Assembly: GCF_022385335.1 (NCBI RefSeq)
Contig: NZ_CP092431.1
Location: 7,006,001 to 7,070,000 of the forward strand
Length of the DNA: 64,000 nt
From: Streptomyces deccanensis
GTDB taxonomy: Bacteria > Actinomycetota > Actinomycetes > Streptomycetales > Streptomycetaceae
Direction: 5' to 3'
Shown here: positions 1 through 9,413 of the stretch, one piece after another
How positions within the stretch are numbered: position 1 is the stretch's first letter
How the letters are laid out: each line of letters starts with the position of its first letter
The notes under the pieces: model-generated
The model's input: the letters and a program-made list of their open reading frames with translations, nothing else
Databases searched by the model: none
What the model was told of the DNA's origin: nothing
Made by a program: the position numbers and the translations under genes

Positions 1-463
1 CACCACCTTCGCCCACCTCGACGCGACGACGGTTCTCTCCCGTCCGATCTCGGAGAAGGGCATCTACCCGGCCGTGGACCCGCTGGACTCCACGTCCCGC
101 ATCCTGGACCCGCGCTACATCGCGGCGGACCACTACAACGCCGCGATGCGCGTGAAGTCGGTCCTGCAGAAGTACAAGGACCTCCAGGACATCATCGCGA
201 TCCTCGGTATCGACGAGCTCGGCGAGGAGGACAAGCTCGTCGTCCACCGTGCCCGTCGCGTGGAGCGCTTCCTGTCCCAGAACACCCACGTCGCCAAGCA
301 GTTCACCGGCGTCGACGGGTCGGACGTGCCGCTGGACGAGTCGATCGCCGCGTTCAACGCGATCATCGACGGTGAGTACGACCACTTCCCGGAGCAGGCG
401 TTCTTCATGTGCGGTGGTATCGAGGACCTGAAGAAGAACGCGAAGGAGCTCGGCGTCAGCTGA
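1..463 (+). CDS. atpD: F1 ATP synthase subunit beta, C-terminal part (5' end outside window)
   Basis: This is the C-terminal end of the catalytic beta subunit of the F1Fo ATP synthase, which makes ATP on the cytoplasmic face of the membrane. The open frame is already running at base 2 and ends with TGA at 461-463. The visible residues include the [18 protein letters not shown] stretch, the catch-loop-like [11 protein letters not shown] segment and the C-terminal helical bundle ending in [10 protein letters not shown], all typical of bacterial AtpD. The Walker A/B part lies upstream of the window. atpC follows after about 130 bases, as in the usual actinobacterial atp operon. Identification is secure; only the truncation by the window edge limits it. 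Confidence 0.97.
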   Translation, partial: TTFAHLDATTVLSRPISEKGIYPAVDPLDSTSRILDPRYIAADHYNAAMRVKSVLQKYKDLQDIIAILGIDELGEEDKLVVHRARRVERFLSQNTHVAKQFTGVDGSDVPLDESIAAFNAIIDGEYDHFPEQAFFMCGGIEDLKKNAKELGVS

Positions 464-593
464 CGTCAGGCACATCGTGATCAGTGGGGGGCGAGGCCAC
501 ACCTCATGGGGTGCGTCCCGCCCCCCTCTGTACTCCCTCTAGAATTGACCCAACACCCGGCCGAGGCGCCGGGTGGTGACCCGAGGAGCCACC

Positions 594-968
594 TTGGCTG
601 CTGAGCTGCACGTCGCGCTGGTCGCGGCCGACCGAGAGGTCTGGTCGGGCCAGGCCACCCTGGTCGTCGCGCGGACCACGTCCGGCGACATCGGCGTCAT
701 GCCCGGTCACCAGCCGCTGCTCGGTGTGCTGGAGTCGGGCCCGGTGACCATCCGTACGAGTGAGGGCGGCACCGTCGTCGTCGCTGTGCACGGCGGTTTC
801 ATCTCGTTCGCGGACAACAAGCTGTCCCTGCTGGCCGAGGTCGCCGAGCTGGCCGACGAGATCGACGTCCAGGGCGCCCAGCAGGAGCTGGAGCGCGCGA
901 AGGCGGAGGGCGATGCCGCCGCCGAGCGCCGCGCGGATGTACGACTGCGTACGGCGGGTGCGCGCTGA
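594..968 (+). CDS. atpC: F1 ATP synthase subunit epsilon
   Basis: This is the epsilon subunit of the central stalk, which couples rotation and inhibits ATP hydrolysis. The 124-residue product has the N-terminal beta-sandwich signature (VALVAADREVWSGQA, then GDIGVMPGHQPLLGVLESG) and a short C-terminal helical region. I chose the TTG at 594 because a GAGGAG ribosome site at 583-588 sits at good spacing and the protein then begins LAAELHV, the usual actinobacterial start. A GTG/ATG-type start further upstream at 573 would add seven untypical residues and lacks a ribosome site. It is the last gene of the atp operon and is followed by a strong terminator. Confidence 0.95.
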   Translation: MAAELHVALVAADREVWSGQATLVVARTTSGDIGVMPGHQPLLGVLESGPVTIRTSEGGTVVVAVHGGFISFADNKLSLLAEVAELADEIDVQGAQQELERAKAEGDAAAERRADVRLRTAGAR

Positions 969-992
969 GCGCAGACGCCGTGTGATGCTGTA

Positions 993-1064
993 CCTCAGCC
1001 GCGGCTGGGTCTGGATGTCCTCATCCCGACCCAGCCGCGGCTGAGGCGAATATGGGTGTTTTTT
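993..1064 (+). terminator. Rho-independent terminator of the atp operon
   Basis: A perfect 19-bp stem is formed by 993-1011 and 1028-1046 around a 16-base loop. Each arm contains CAGCCGCGGCTG. The stem is followed by a run of six T at 1059-1064. It lies 25 bases after the atpC stop and is the strongest intrinsic terminator in the window. Confidence 0.93.
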
Positions 1065-1101
1065 ACGTTTCGTTACCTAGGAGACGAGGAGGTCGGTGTC
1101 G

Positions 1102-1554
1102 ATGGTCCTCGCTCTGACTGTGTGCGGTTCGGTGATCGCGCTCGTGGTGGTCGGGCTCTTCGTCTTCGGACTGCGCCGACGCCTCATCCAGCGCTCCGGG
1201 GGCACCTTCGACTGCAGCCTCCGCTGGGACGCGCCGGAGAAACCCGGCAGCGACGAGAGCGGCAAGGGCTGGGGGTACGGCGTCGCCCGCTACAACGGCG
1301 ACCGCATCGAGTGGTACCGCGTCTTCTCGTACTCGCCCCGCCCCCGCCGCGTCCTGGAGCGTGCCTCGATCGAGGTGGCCGGGCGTCGCACCCCCGAGGG
1401 CGAGGAGGAGCTGGCGCTCCTCTCCGACGCCGTGATCCTCGCGTGTCTGCACCGCGGGACCCGGCTGGAGCTGGCGATGAGCGAGGACGCGCTGACCGGT
1501 TTCCTCGCGTGGCTGGAGGCAGCCCCGCCCGGACAGCGAGTGAATGTGGCGTAG
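1102..1554 (+). CDS. DUF2550 family membrane protein
   Basis: A protein of about 150 residues with one N-terminal membrane helix (residues about 2-22, VLALTVCGSVIALVVVGLFVFG), a basic stop-transfer segment (LRRRLIQR) and a cytoplasmic domain beginning GGTFDCSLRW. This matches the actinobacterial DUF2550 family, whose gene regularly sits directly downstream of atpC. Its function is not known to me. The ATG at 1102 has GAGGAGGT eight bases upstream; an in-frame GTG at 1096 is a close alternative. The strong terminator before it suggests its own promoter. Its 3' end overlaps a hairpin that probably also ends the convergent chitinase transcript. Confidence 0.85.
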   Translation: MVLALTVCGSVIALVVVGLFVFGLRRRLIQRSGGTFDCSLRWDAPEKPGSDESGKGWGYGVARYNGDRIEWYRVFSYSPRPRRVLERASIEVAGRRTPEGEEELALLSDAVILACLHRGTRLELAMSEDALTGFLAWLEAAPPGQRVNVA

Positions 1555-1605
1555 CCACTTTCACTCGCTGGGTGGGGGTCCCCCCGGACGAAGTCTGGGG
1601 GAGCG
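1535..1605. terminator. Convergent terminator region with two hairpins
   Basis: The first hairpin pairs 1535-1550 with 1554-1569 (AGCGAGTGA..GTGGC with its complement, one internal mismatch pair). The second pairs 1581-1589 with 1593-1601 (CCCCCGGAC with GTCTGGGGG). It lies between the DUF2550 gene and the convergent chitinase gene and can serve both strands. The second hairpin belongs to a CCCCCGGAC-type intergenic hairpin that I recall as common in Streptomyces. Confidence 0.7.
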
Positions 1606-1631
1606 TCAATGTGGCCTAGTACTGCTCGGTA

Positions 1632-3455
<1,824 letters not shown>

Positions 3456-3511
3456 GTGCGCCTCCTTGTGGGGTGTCTTGATCATGAGCATGACGTGGCG
3501 CAGTGTGGCTG

Positions 3512-3553
3512 AGAATAGAAAGGTCTGGACCATAGGTCAATGGGTCTGGACCA
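3512..3553 (-). promoter_or_regulatory. Chitinase promoter with two DasR-like direct repeats
   Basis: On the coding strand a -35 TTGACC (+ strand 3535-3540) and a -10 TATTCT (3512-3517) are separated by exactly 17 bases. An 11-base direct repeat TGGTCCAGACC occurs at 3522-3532 (inside the spacer) and 3543-3553 (just upstream of -35). The repeat matches the core of the GntR regulator DasR's responsive element (GGTCTAGACC) at all but one base. The same arrangement is known for Streptomyces chitinase promoters. Confidence 0.85.
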
Positions 3554-3605
3554 GTGCGCTCACGCCTGGCACCCCGGCCGGGTCTCCTGGCGGGCCGTGT
3601 CGAGG

Positions 3606-4247
3606 TCAGACCCGCAACTCCTGTGCCAGCACGGCCGCTTGCACCCTGCTGCGCAGGTCGAGCTTCCCCAGCAGACGGCTGACGTGCGTCTTCACCGTCG
3701 CCTCCGCCATGTCCAGGCGACCGGCGATCTCCGCGTTCGACAGGCCCTCGCCCAGACAGGAGAGGACTTCCCGCTCCCGCCGGGTGAGGGAGTCGAGGAC
3801 GGACGGATCGACCGCGGGCTCCCGTACGGGCTTGGCGGCGAACTCCGCGATCAGCCGTCGGGTGACGGCCGGGGCGATCAGACCCTCGCCGCGCCCCACC
3901 GTCCGTACCGCCTCGATGAGGTCCCTCGCCTCCGTGTTCTTCAGCAGGAACCCGGAGGCGCCGGCCCGCAGTGCCCCGAACACGTACTCGTCGAGGTCGA
4001 AGGTGGTGAGGACGAGGACGTCGGCCAGCCCTTCGGCGACCACCTGCCGGGTCGCCGACACCCCGTCCAGGCGTGGCATCTGCACGTCCATCAGCACCAG
4101 GTCCGGCCGCAGCTCCCGCGCCAGCGCGACCGCCCGCTCGCCGTCCGCCGCCTCCCCGACCACCTCGATGTCCGGCGCGCTGCGCAGGATGAGCACCAGC
4201 CCGGCCCGTACGGCGGACTGGTCCTCGGCGACGAGCACACGGATCAT
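3606..4247 (-). CDS. NarL/LuxR-type response regulator
   Basis: A 213-residue DNA-binding response regulator. The receiver domain (1-120) has the acidic pair ED at 8-9, the phospho-acceptor D54 in VLMDVQMP, and the conserved lysine in LLKNTEA near 103. The C-terminal LuxR helix-turn-helix (about 150-205) reads LTRREREVLSCLGEGLSNAE and continues into the recognition helix ATVKTHVSRLLGKL. Its start codon overlaps the stop of the histidine kinase gene (ATGA, 4244-4247), so the two are translationally coupled. The signal and targets are not evident. The chitinase gene directly downstream is on the same strand but has its own promoter. Confidence 0.93.
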   Translation of the reverse strand: MIRVLVAEDQSAVRAGLVLILRSAPDIEVVGEAADGERAVALARELRPDLVLMDVQMPRLDGVSATRQVVAEGLADVLVLTTFDLDEYVFGALRAGASGFLLKNTEARDLIEAVRTVGRGEGLIAPAVTRRLIAEFAAKPVREPAVDPSVLDSLTRREREVLSCLGEGLSNAEIAGRLDMAEATVKTHVSRLLGKLDLRSRVQAAVLAQELRV

Positions 4248-5440
4248 GCGGGTTCTCCTTCGGTGACGGGGAGCGCGGCGCGTACGCTCCAGATCTTGCC
4301 GTGCCGCGCGCTCTCGGGACCCGCCTCGAAGGTGCCGCCCAGCAGGGCCACCCGCTCCCGCATCCCGACCAGACCGGCGCCGGAACCGGGGGCGCTCGGG
4401 CCGTCGCGATCGCCGTACGGGCTGGTCACGGCGATGTCGAGGGAGCCGTTCGCCCGGCGCAGCGCGACGGTGACCCGGCCGGGGGCGGCGTGCTTGAGCG
4501 CGTTGGTGAGCGACTCCTGGACGATGCGGTAGGCCGCCAGCTCGACGGGGGCGGGGAGGGTCTCGGCGTGGTCGGCGTCCAGGGTGACGTCGAGACCGTT
4601 GGTGCGGGCGCCCGCGACGAGGGATTCGAGGCCGTCGAGTGTGGGTGCGACGGACGGTTCGGTGTCGTCGCTCGAATCCCGCAGGATGCCGATCAGCCGG
4701 CGCATCTCCGCCAGCCCCGCCACGCTGTTCTCGCGGATGACCCCGAGGGCCTCCTTGGAGGTGTCCGGGTCGTCGAGGGACAGCGCGGCCGTGGAGTGGA
4801 TCGCGATCGCCGAGAGGTGGTTGGCGACCATGTCGTGCAACTCCCGCGCCATGCGCGCCCGTTCGGACACGACGGCCTGGGCCCGGTCCATCTCCGCCAG
4901 CAGGGCCGTCTGTTCCGCGCGCAGCCGGGCCGCCTCGGCGGCGTCACGGTGGTTGCGCACGATCCAGCCGGTGCCGGCGGGCATCAGGGAGACCAGGCCG
5001 ACCACCACGCCGATCAGCAGCGCCTCCGGATCCCGGAAGGCCGTCAGCGGGACCACGGTGAAGGCGACGGTCACCAGCCCGGCGATCCAGGGCACCCGGC
5101 GGGCCGTGGCGGGCGGGCCGTACAGGACGGCCGCGTAGACCAGGTCGGTGAACATCAGGACCGTGATCAGGCTGCCCTGGGTCATGGTGTCCAGGGTCAG
5201 CGCGGCCCATCCGACGATCAGGGCCGTGCGGGGCATGACGCGGCGCAGCGCCTCGCAGCCCGCCGTCACGACCAGGGGCGGCAGGACCCACCAGTGGCTC
5301 TCGAACACCACGATGCCGTCGCGGGGTGTGCGGGTGTCGAGGCCCAAGACCCACAGCAGCAGGCCGCCGAGGAGTCCGGCGGCGGCGATGCACAGGTCCA
5401 TCCGGTGCGGGCGGGGCGGTGTGACGGCCATGCCCTCCAT
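4244..5440 (-). CDS. DesK-type sensor histidine kinase
   Basis: The membrane-bound kinase partner of the neighbouring NarL-type regulator. It has several membrane helices in the N-terminal half (roughly residues 15-175), a HisKA_3 dimerisation box with the phosphorylated histidine in MARELHDMVANHLSAIAIHS, an N box (ESLTNALKHAAPG) and a G box (GSGAGLVGMRERV). That architecture is the NarL/DesK class. The frame is open up to 5521; I chose the ATG at 5440 (MEGMAVTPP) because the preceding residues are not membrane-like, but 5431 is equally possible. It overlaps the regulator by four bases. Ligand unknown. Confidence 0.88.
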   Translation of the reverse strand: MEGMAVTPPRPHRMDLCIAAAGLLGGLLLWVLGLDTRTPRDGIVVFESHWWVLPPLVVTAGCEALRRVMPRTALIVGWAALTLDTMTQGSLITVLMFTDLVYAAVLYGPPATARRVPWIAGLVTVAFTVVPLTAFRDPEALLIGVVVGLVSLMPAGTGWIVRNHRDAAEAARLRAEQTALLAEMDRAQAVVSERARMARELHDMVANHLSAIAIHSTAALSLDDPDTSKEALGVIRENSVAGLAEMRRLIGILRDSSDDTEPSVAPTLDGLESLVAGARTNGLDVTLDADHAETLPAPVELAAYRIVQESLTNALKHAAPGRVTVALRRANGSLDIAVTSPYGDRDGPSAPGSGAGLVGMRERVALLGGTFEAGPESARHGKIWSVRAALPVTEGEPA

Positions 5441-5584
5441 CCAACACGGGACGGGGGTCCGGCGCCTGGTGCCCGGGAACGGTCCTGGACTGCATCTTTC
5501 GATGTACCGGCACTTCGTCACCGCCGACGACGTATCGGGGGTCGCTCGCCGGGAGCCTGGAAGGGTGAACGAGAGGAGCGAGTC

Positions 5585-6175
5585 GTGATCGTCGCGTTGA
5601 TCATCGCCTGCGAAGTCGGTTTCTGGGTCCTGCTGGCACTGGCCCTGGCCGTCCGCTACCTACTGAACAAGCGCCGGGCCAGTGTCGTGCTGCTGCTCTG
5701 CGAGCCCGTGCTGGAGCTGGTGCTGTTCGTCGTGACCGCGATCGACCTGAAGAACGGCGCCGAGCCGAGCTGGGAGCACGGGGTGGCCGCGCTCTACATC
5801 GGCTTCACCGTCGGCTACGGCCACTACATGATCACGTGGCTGGACGGTCACGCGGCCCACCGCCTGGCCGGCGGGCCCAAGCCGCAGGGCCCGCCGAAGT
5901 ACGGCCTGGCCCGGGCCCGCCACGAGGGCAGGCTGTGGACGCGGACGCTGGTGGCGATGGGGATCGCCCTGGCCCTGCTCCAGCTGGCCGTCTGGTACGT
6001 CGGCGACGACGGGAACGTCGATTCGCTGAGGTCGTTCCAGTGGGTGGCCCTCCGGGCCGCCGGCATCCACGGTCTGGTCGCCCTCGCCTACACGATCTGG
6101 CCGAAGAAGGAGCCGGAGGCCCCGAAGGGCGGGGACCGGGACTCCGGGTACGCGAAGGAGAGGATCGGACGATGA
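5585..6175 (+). CDS. Membrane protein of unknown function, four to five helices
   Basis: A 196-residue integral membrane protein. Hydrophobic helices are seen near residues 2-22 (VALIIACEVGFWVLLALALA), 33-55, 65-85, 118-140 and 152-172, with a hydrophilic C-terminal tail. The GTG at 5585 follows GAGGAG at 5573-5578 with six-base spacing; the same frame is open far upstream, but that part is antisense to the kinase gene and not protein-like. Its stop overlaps the start of the next gene (ATGA). I do not recognise a characterised family. It runs divergently from the kinase gene. Confidence 0.8.
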   Translation: MIVALIIACEVGFWVLLALALAVRYLLNKRRASVVLLLCEPVLELVLFVVTAIDLKNGAEPSWEHGVAALYIGFTVGYGHYMITWLDGHAAHRLAGGPKPQGPPKYGLARARHEGRLWTRTLVAMGIALALLQLAVWYVGDDGNVDSLRSFQWVALRAAGIHGLVALAYTIWPKKEPEAPKGGDRDSGYAKERIGR

Positions 6176-6387
6176 GCGCCGCGATGGACGGGACGGTCGG
6201 CCGGGCGACACGGAACCTGGTGGAAGGGGCCGCCACCCTCGTGATCGGCCTGGTGCTGTGGCTCTTCACCGAGGGGGTGGAGGTCCCGGTCGTCACCTTG
6301 ACCAAGGTCGGCGTGGTGATGATGTGCGTGGGGGGCGTCCTCATCGCCACGGGCCTCTACCAGCGGGCTCGCGGGACGCGGTCCTAG
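6172..6387 (+). CDS. Small membrane protein, two helices
   Basis: A 71-residue protein with two hydrophobic helices, at about 19-36 (EGAATLVIGLVLWLFTEG) and 43-63 (LTKVGVVMMCVGGVLIATGL). Its ATG at 6172 overlaps the stop codon of the upstream membrane protein (ATGA), so the two genes are translationally coupled and probably act together. Small two-helix partner proteins of this kind are frequent in Streptomyces; no function can be assigned. Confidence 0.72.
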   Translation: MSAAMDGTVGRATRNLVEGAATLVIGLVLWLFTEGVEVPVVTLTKVGVVMMCVGGVLIATGLYQRARGTRS

Positions 6388-6403
6388 ACCGTGGAGGGGG
6401 CGG

Positions 6404-6976
6404 CTACCGCTCCCCGCCCGGCACCCACAGCACGTCTCCGACCTCCTTGTTCGCCGTCCTCGCGAGGATGAACAGGAGGTCGGAGAGGCGGTTGAGGTAG
6501 GTCGCGGTGAGGGGGTTCATCCCGTCGGCGTGGGTCTCCAGGGCGGCCCAGGTCGAGCGCTCGGCCCGCCGGACCACCGTGCAGGCCTGGTGCAGCAGGG
6601 CCGCGCCGGGGGTGCCGCCGGGCAGGATGAAGGAGCGCAGCTTCTCCAGCTCCCCGTTGAAGCGGTCGCAGTCGGCCTCCAGCTTGTCGATGTAGAACTG
6701 CTCGACCCGCAGGGGCGGGAACTCGGGGTTCTCGACGACGGGGGTGGAGAGGTCGGCGCCCACGTCGAACAGATCGTTCTGCACCCGCACGAGGACCTTG
6801 ACGATCTCCTCGTCCAGTCCGCCCAGCGCGATCGCCGTGCCGATCGCCGCGTTGGCCTCGTTGGCGTCCGCGTACGCCGAGATCCGCGGATCGGTCTTGG
6901 GCACCCGGCTCATGTCGCCGAGGTTGGTGGTGCCCTGGTCGCCGGTCCTGGTGTAGATGCGCGTCAGATTGACCAT
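6404..6976 (-). CDS. PduO-type cob(I)alamin adenosyltransferase
   Basis: This enzyme transfers the 5'-deoxyadenosyl group of ATP to cob(I)alamin, making adenosylcobalamin for B12-dependent mutases. The 190-residue length fits the PduO/MMAB family. Family motifs are present: the N-terminal ATP-binding IYTRTGDQGTTNL, DANEANAAIG, the VVRRAERS helix, and the C-terminal NRLSDLLFILART. Its start lies 13 bases after the stop of the ABC permease gene on the same strand, so read-through from the exporter operon is possible. The product logically serves IcmA, encoded at 43986 in this window. Confidence 0.94.
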   Translation of the reverse strand: MVNLTRIYTRTGDQGTTNLGDMSRVPKTDPRISAYADANEANAAIGTAIALGGLDEEIVKVLVRVQNDLFDVGADLSTPVVENPEFPPLRVEQFYIDKLEADCDRFNGELEKLRSFILPGGTPGAALLHQACTVVRRAERSTWAALETHADGMNPLTATYLNRLSDLLFILARTANKEVGDVLWVPGGER

Positions 6977-6989
6977 GCGACCAGCGTAG

Positions 6990-7739
6990 TTACGCCCCGG
7001 CCGTCCGGAAGACCCGTGTGCCCACCGTCACGGAGACGGCCGTGAGCCCGACGGCCACCAGAACGCCGTACAGCATGGCCGAGGTGGCGTACGCGCCGAC
7101 GTACGCGTCCCGCATCGCGTCCACCAGATAGCGGAACGGTACGAAGTGGGACAGGACGTCCAGCCAGCCGGGGGCCAGCGACATCGGGAGCATCAGACCC
7201 GACAGGAGCATCGACGGCATGGTCAGCGCGTTGACCGCCGGGCCGAACTCGTGCTGGGAACGCGCCTTCATGGCGAGCGCGTACGACAGCGAGGCGAGCG
7301 AGACGGTCAGCGCGGCCACGAAGGCGAAGCCGATCAGGACGCCGGCGAGGGGTGCCCGTAGTCCCATGACGAGAGCGACGAGGACCAGCAACACCGCCTG
7401 GAAGACGAAGACCGCCGCGTCGCGCAGCACCCGGCCCAGCAGCAGGGCGAGCCGGCTCACCGGGGTGACGCGCATGCGTTCGATCACCCCGGTCTGCTTC
7501 TCCAGGATGACCATGAAGCCCGCGAACGAGGCCCCGAACAGGCCCAGTTGCAGCAGCAGGCCGGGCACCAGCACCTGCCAGGAGCTGCCCCGTGAGCCGA
7601 GCGGCACCTCGGTGAGCAGCGGGCCGAAGAAGAGCAGATACAGCAGCGGCATCAGTACGCCGAACAGCATCGCGAAGCGGGAGCGCAGGGTCTGGCGGGC
7701 GTACCGCCCGAAGATCAGCGCGGTGTCGTGAAGAAGCAT
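6990..7739 (-). CDS. ABC-2 type exporter permease
   Basis: A 249-residue ABC-2 family membrane subunit with six predicted helices, a typical length for DrrB-type permeases. It has the ABC-2 signature region ending YALAMKARSQHEFGPAVNAL followed by the MPSMLLSGLMLPMSLAPGWL helix and the extracellular SHFVPFRYLVDAMRDAYVG segment. It follows the ATPase gene by 19 bases on the same strand. The pair probably exports a hydrophobic drug or lipid under control of the divergent TetR regulator. Confidence 0.92.
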   Translation of the reverse strand: MLLHDTALIFGRYARQTLRSRFAMLFGVLMPLLYLLFFGPLLTEVPLGSRGSSWQVLVPGLLLQLGLFGASFAGFMVILEKQTGVIERMRVTPVSRLALLLGRVLRDAAVFVFQAVLLVLVALVMGLRAPLAGVLIGFAFVAALTVSLASLSYALAMKARSQHEFGPAVNALTMPSMLLSGLMLPMSLAPGWLDVLSHFVPFRYLVDAMRDAYVGAYATSAMLYGVLVAVGLTAVSVTVGTRVFRTAGA

Positions 7740-7758
7740 GGGAGTCCTCGGACCGGTT

Positions 7759-8541
7759 CTAGACGGCTACGGGGGTGGTGTCGGCGGGGGAGGGGCCGCG
7801 CCCGGTGATGGCCAGGAAGGTGTCCTGGAGCGTGGCGTCGATCGAGCCGCCGTGCTTCAGCTTGAGCGCGCTCGGGGTGTCGTCCGCCACGACCCGGCCC
7901 TGGTCGACGACGACGATCCGGTCGGCGAGGGCGTCCGCCTCGTCGAGGTAGTGCGTCGTCAGGAAGACCGTGGTGCCGTGCTCGTCGCGGAGCCGGCGGA
8001 CCAACTCCCATAGGTCGGCGCGGCTCGCCGGGTCGAGTCCGGTCGTCGGCTCGTCCAGGAAGAGGACTCGGGGCCGGTGGGTGAGCGCCATCGCGATGTC
8101 GAGACGGCGCCGCTGACCGCCGGAGAGCGTGGCGCACTTGCGCTCCAGCAGCTCGGTGAGGTCCAGCTCTCGCGCCAACTCCTCGGCTCGCTCGGTGGCC
8201 TGGCTCTTCGTCAGGCGGTAGAGCCGTCCCTGGGTGACCAGTTCCTCCCGCACGGTGACCTGTGGGTCCACCCCGCCCGACTGCGCCACATAGCCGCAGG
8301 CCCGGCGCACTCCGGAGGGGTCGGTCGCCAGGTCGTGGCCCGCGACCGTGGCCGCGCCGCCGGTCGGGGGCAGCAGGGTGGTGAGCATGCGCAGGGTCGT
8401 CGTCTTGCCCGCGCCGTTCGGGCCGAGGAGGCCGAGGATCTCGCCGGGGCGCACGGTCAGGTCGATTCCGCGCACGGCTTCGACGGGGCCGCGTTTCGTC
8501 TGGAAGGTACGGCTCAGTCCGGCCGCACTGATGATGGGCAT
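7759..8541 (-). CDS. DrrA-type ABC exporter ATPase
   Basis: A 260-residue ATP-binding subunit. It has Walker A GLLGPNGAGKTTTLRML, Q-loop residues in CGYVAQSGGVDPQ, the signature LSGGQRRRLDIAMAL, Walker B VLFLDEPTTGLD, and the H-loop TTHYLDEADALAD. The form is that of DrrA-like daunorubicin/drug-resistance ATPases. The gene is transcribed away from the TetR gene at 8643, with an inverted repeat in the intergenic space, and is followed by its permease. Substrate unknown. Confidence 0.93.
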   Translation of the reverse strand: MPIISAAGLSRTFQTKRGPVEAVRGIDLTVRPGEILGLLGPNGAGKTTTLRMLTTLLPPTGGAATVAGHDLATDPSGVRRACGYVAQSGGVDPQVTVREELVTQGRLYRLTKSQATERAEELARELDLTELLERKCATLSGGQRRRLDIAMALTHRPRVLFLDEPTTGLDPASRADLWELVRRLRDEHGTTVFLTTHYLDEADALADRIVVVDQGRVVADDTPSALKLKHGGSIDATLQDTFLAITGRGPSPADTTPVAV

Positions 8542-8560
8542 GACCCCACAAAAACAGAGT

Positions 8561-8595
8561 CACTGAAAATTTGCAATGCCACCAAGTTTTCAGTG
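8561..8595. promoter_or_regulatory. Probable TetR operator between divergent ABC and TetR genes
   Basis: Nine-base inverted arms CACTGAAAA (8561-8569) and TTTTCAGTG (8587-8595) are separated by 17 bases in an AT-rich pocket. They lie between the starts of the ABC ATPase (8541) and the TetR regulator (8643). The position and symmetry fit a shared operator that controls both divergent promoters. Confidence 0.65.
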
Positions 8596-8642
8596 GCACC
8601 AGGGAAACGTCGTCGCCCGGCGGGGCGACCTACGATGTGCCC

Positions 8643-9284
8643 ATGGCAGAGGGGCTCAGGGAGCGCAAGAAGCGCGAGACGAGGCAGCGGATCTCGGACA
8701 TCGCCACCGGGCTGTTCCTGGAGCACGGCTTCGTGACCGTCACCATCGCGGAGGTGGCAGAGGCCGCCGACGTCTCCGTGAACACGGTCTACAACTACTT
8801 CCCCGCGAAGGAGGACCTCTTCTTCGACCGCAGCGCGGGCATCGTCGACCGGCTCGCCCGCTGGGTGCGTCGTCGCGATCGGGGTGAGTCGGCGGTCGCC
8901 GCGGTGCTGCGCGAGTTGCGTGCCGAGGTCGAGGCGGTCTCGCCGCGTGTCGGTCTGATGGAGGGCTACGACCGCTTCATGAAGGCCATCCACGAGGCGC
9001 CCGCGCTGCGGTCCCGGCTGTGGAGCATCCAGCAGGAGGTCCAGGACAACCTGGAGGCGGCCCTCCGGGAGGAGACCGGCGCGGCCCCCGACGACCCGCT
9101 GCCCACCCTGATCGCGGGTCAGATCAACTGGGTCCACCAGACGGTGATGGCCGTCATCGGGCGCGAGATGCTCGACGGGCGCAATCCGGGCGAAGTGTCA
9201 CGAGAGGTGCTTCTTCTTCTGGACGGCATGGAGGGGCTGTTGAGCGAGAAGGTGCTCAACTACGCCGTACGACCCTTCGAGTGA
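8643..9284 (+). CDS. TetR family transcriptional regulator
   Basis: A 213-residue regulator. The N-terminal helix-turn-helix reads RISDIATGLFLEHGFVTVTI followed by AEVAEAADVSVNTVYNYFPAKEDLFF, the standard TetR DNA-binding domain (residues about 10-60). The C-terminal ligand domain is not assigned to a ligand class. The ATG at 8643 fits the domain start. It is divergent from the DrrAB-like exporter genes and most likely represses them through the CACTGAAAA inverted repeat. Confidence 0.92.
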   Translation: MAEGLRERKKRETRQRISDIATGLFLEHGFVTVTIAEVAEAADVSVNTVYNYFPAKEDLFFDRSAGIVDRLARWVRRRDRGESAVAAVLRELRAEVEAVSPRVGLMEGYDRFMKAIHEAPALRSRLWSIQQEVQDNLEAALREETGAAPDDPLPTLIAGQINWVHQTVMAVIGREMLDGRNPGEVSREVLLLLDGMEGLLSEKVLNYAVRPFE

Positions 9285-9413
9285 GTGCTGCCGGTGTGAT
9301 GTCCGTCCTTTGAGACGTGACTCGCGTTACTAAGCGGTCACACAGCCCCTCACGAGCGCTAGTGTCCGGCCGAGAGGTCAGTCATCGACAGCGCGTACCA
9401 GGGGAGTCGCACA

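Noticed and set aside
3456..3533. An N-terminal extension of the chitinase
   Set aside because: It would run into the -10 region at 3512-3517 and place residues before a normal signal peptide; the ATG at 3455 has a strong ribosome site.
9317..9341. GTGAC..GTCAC dyad before the hydroxyacyl-CoA dehydrogenase gene
   Set aside because: Only five-base arms with a 15-base spacer and off-centre inner bases; too likely to be chance to call an operator.
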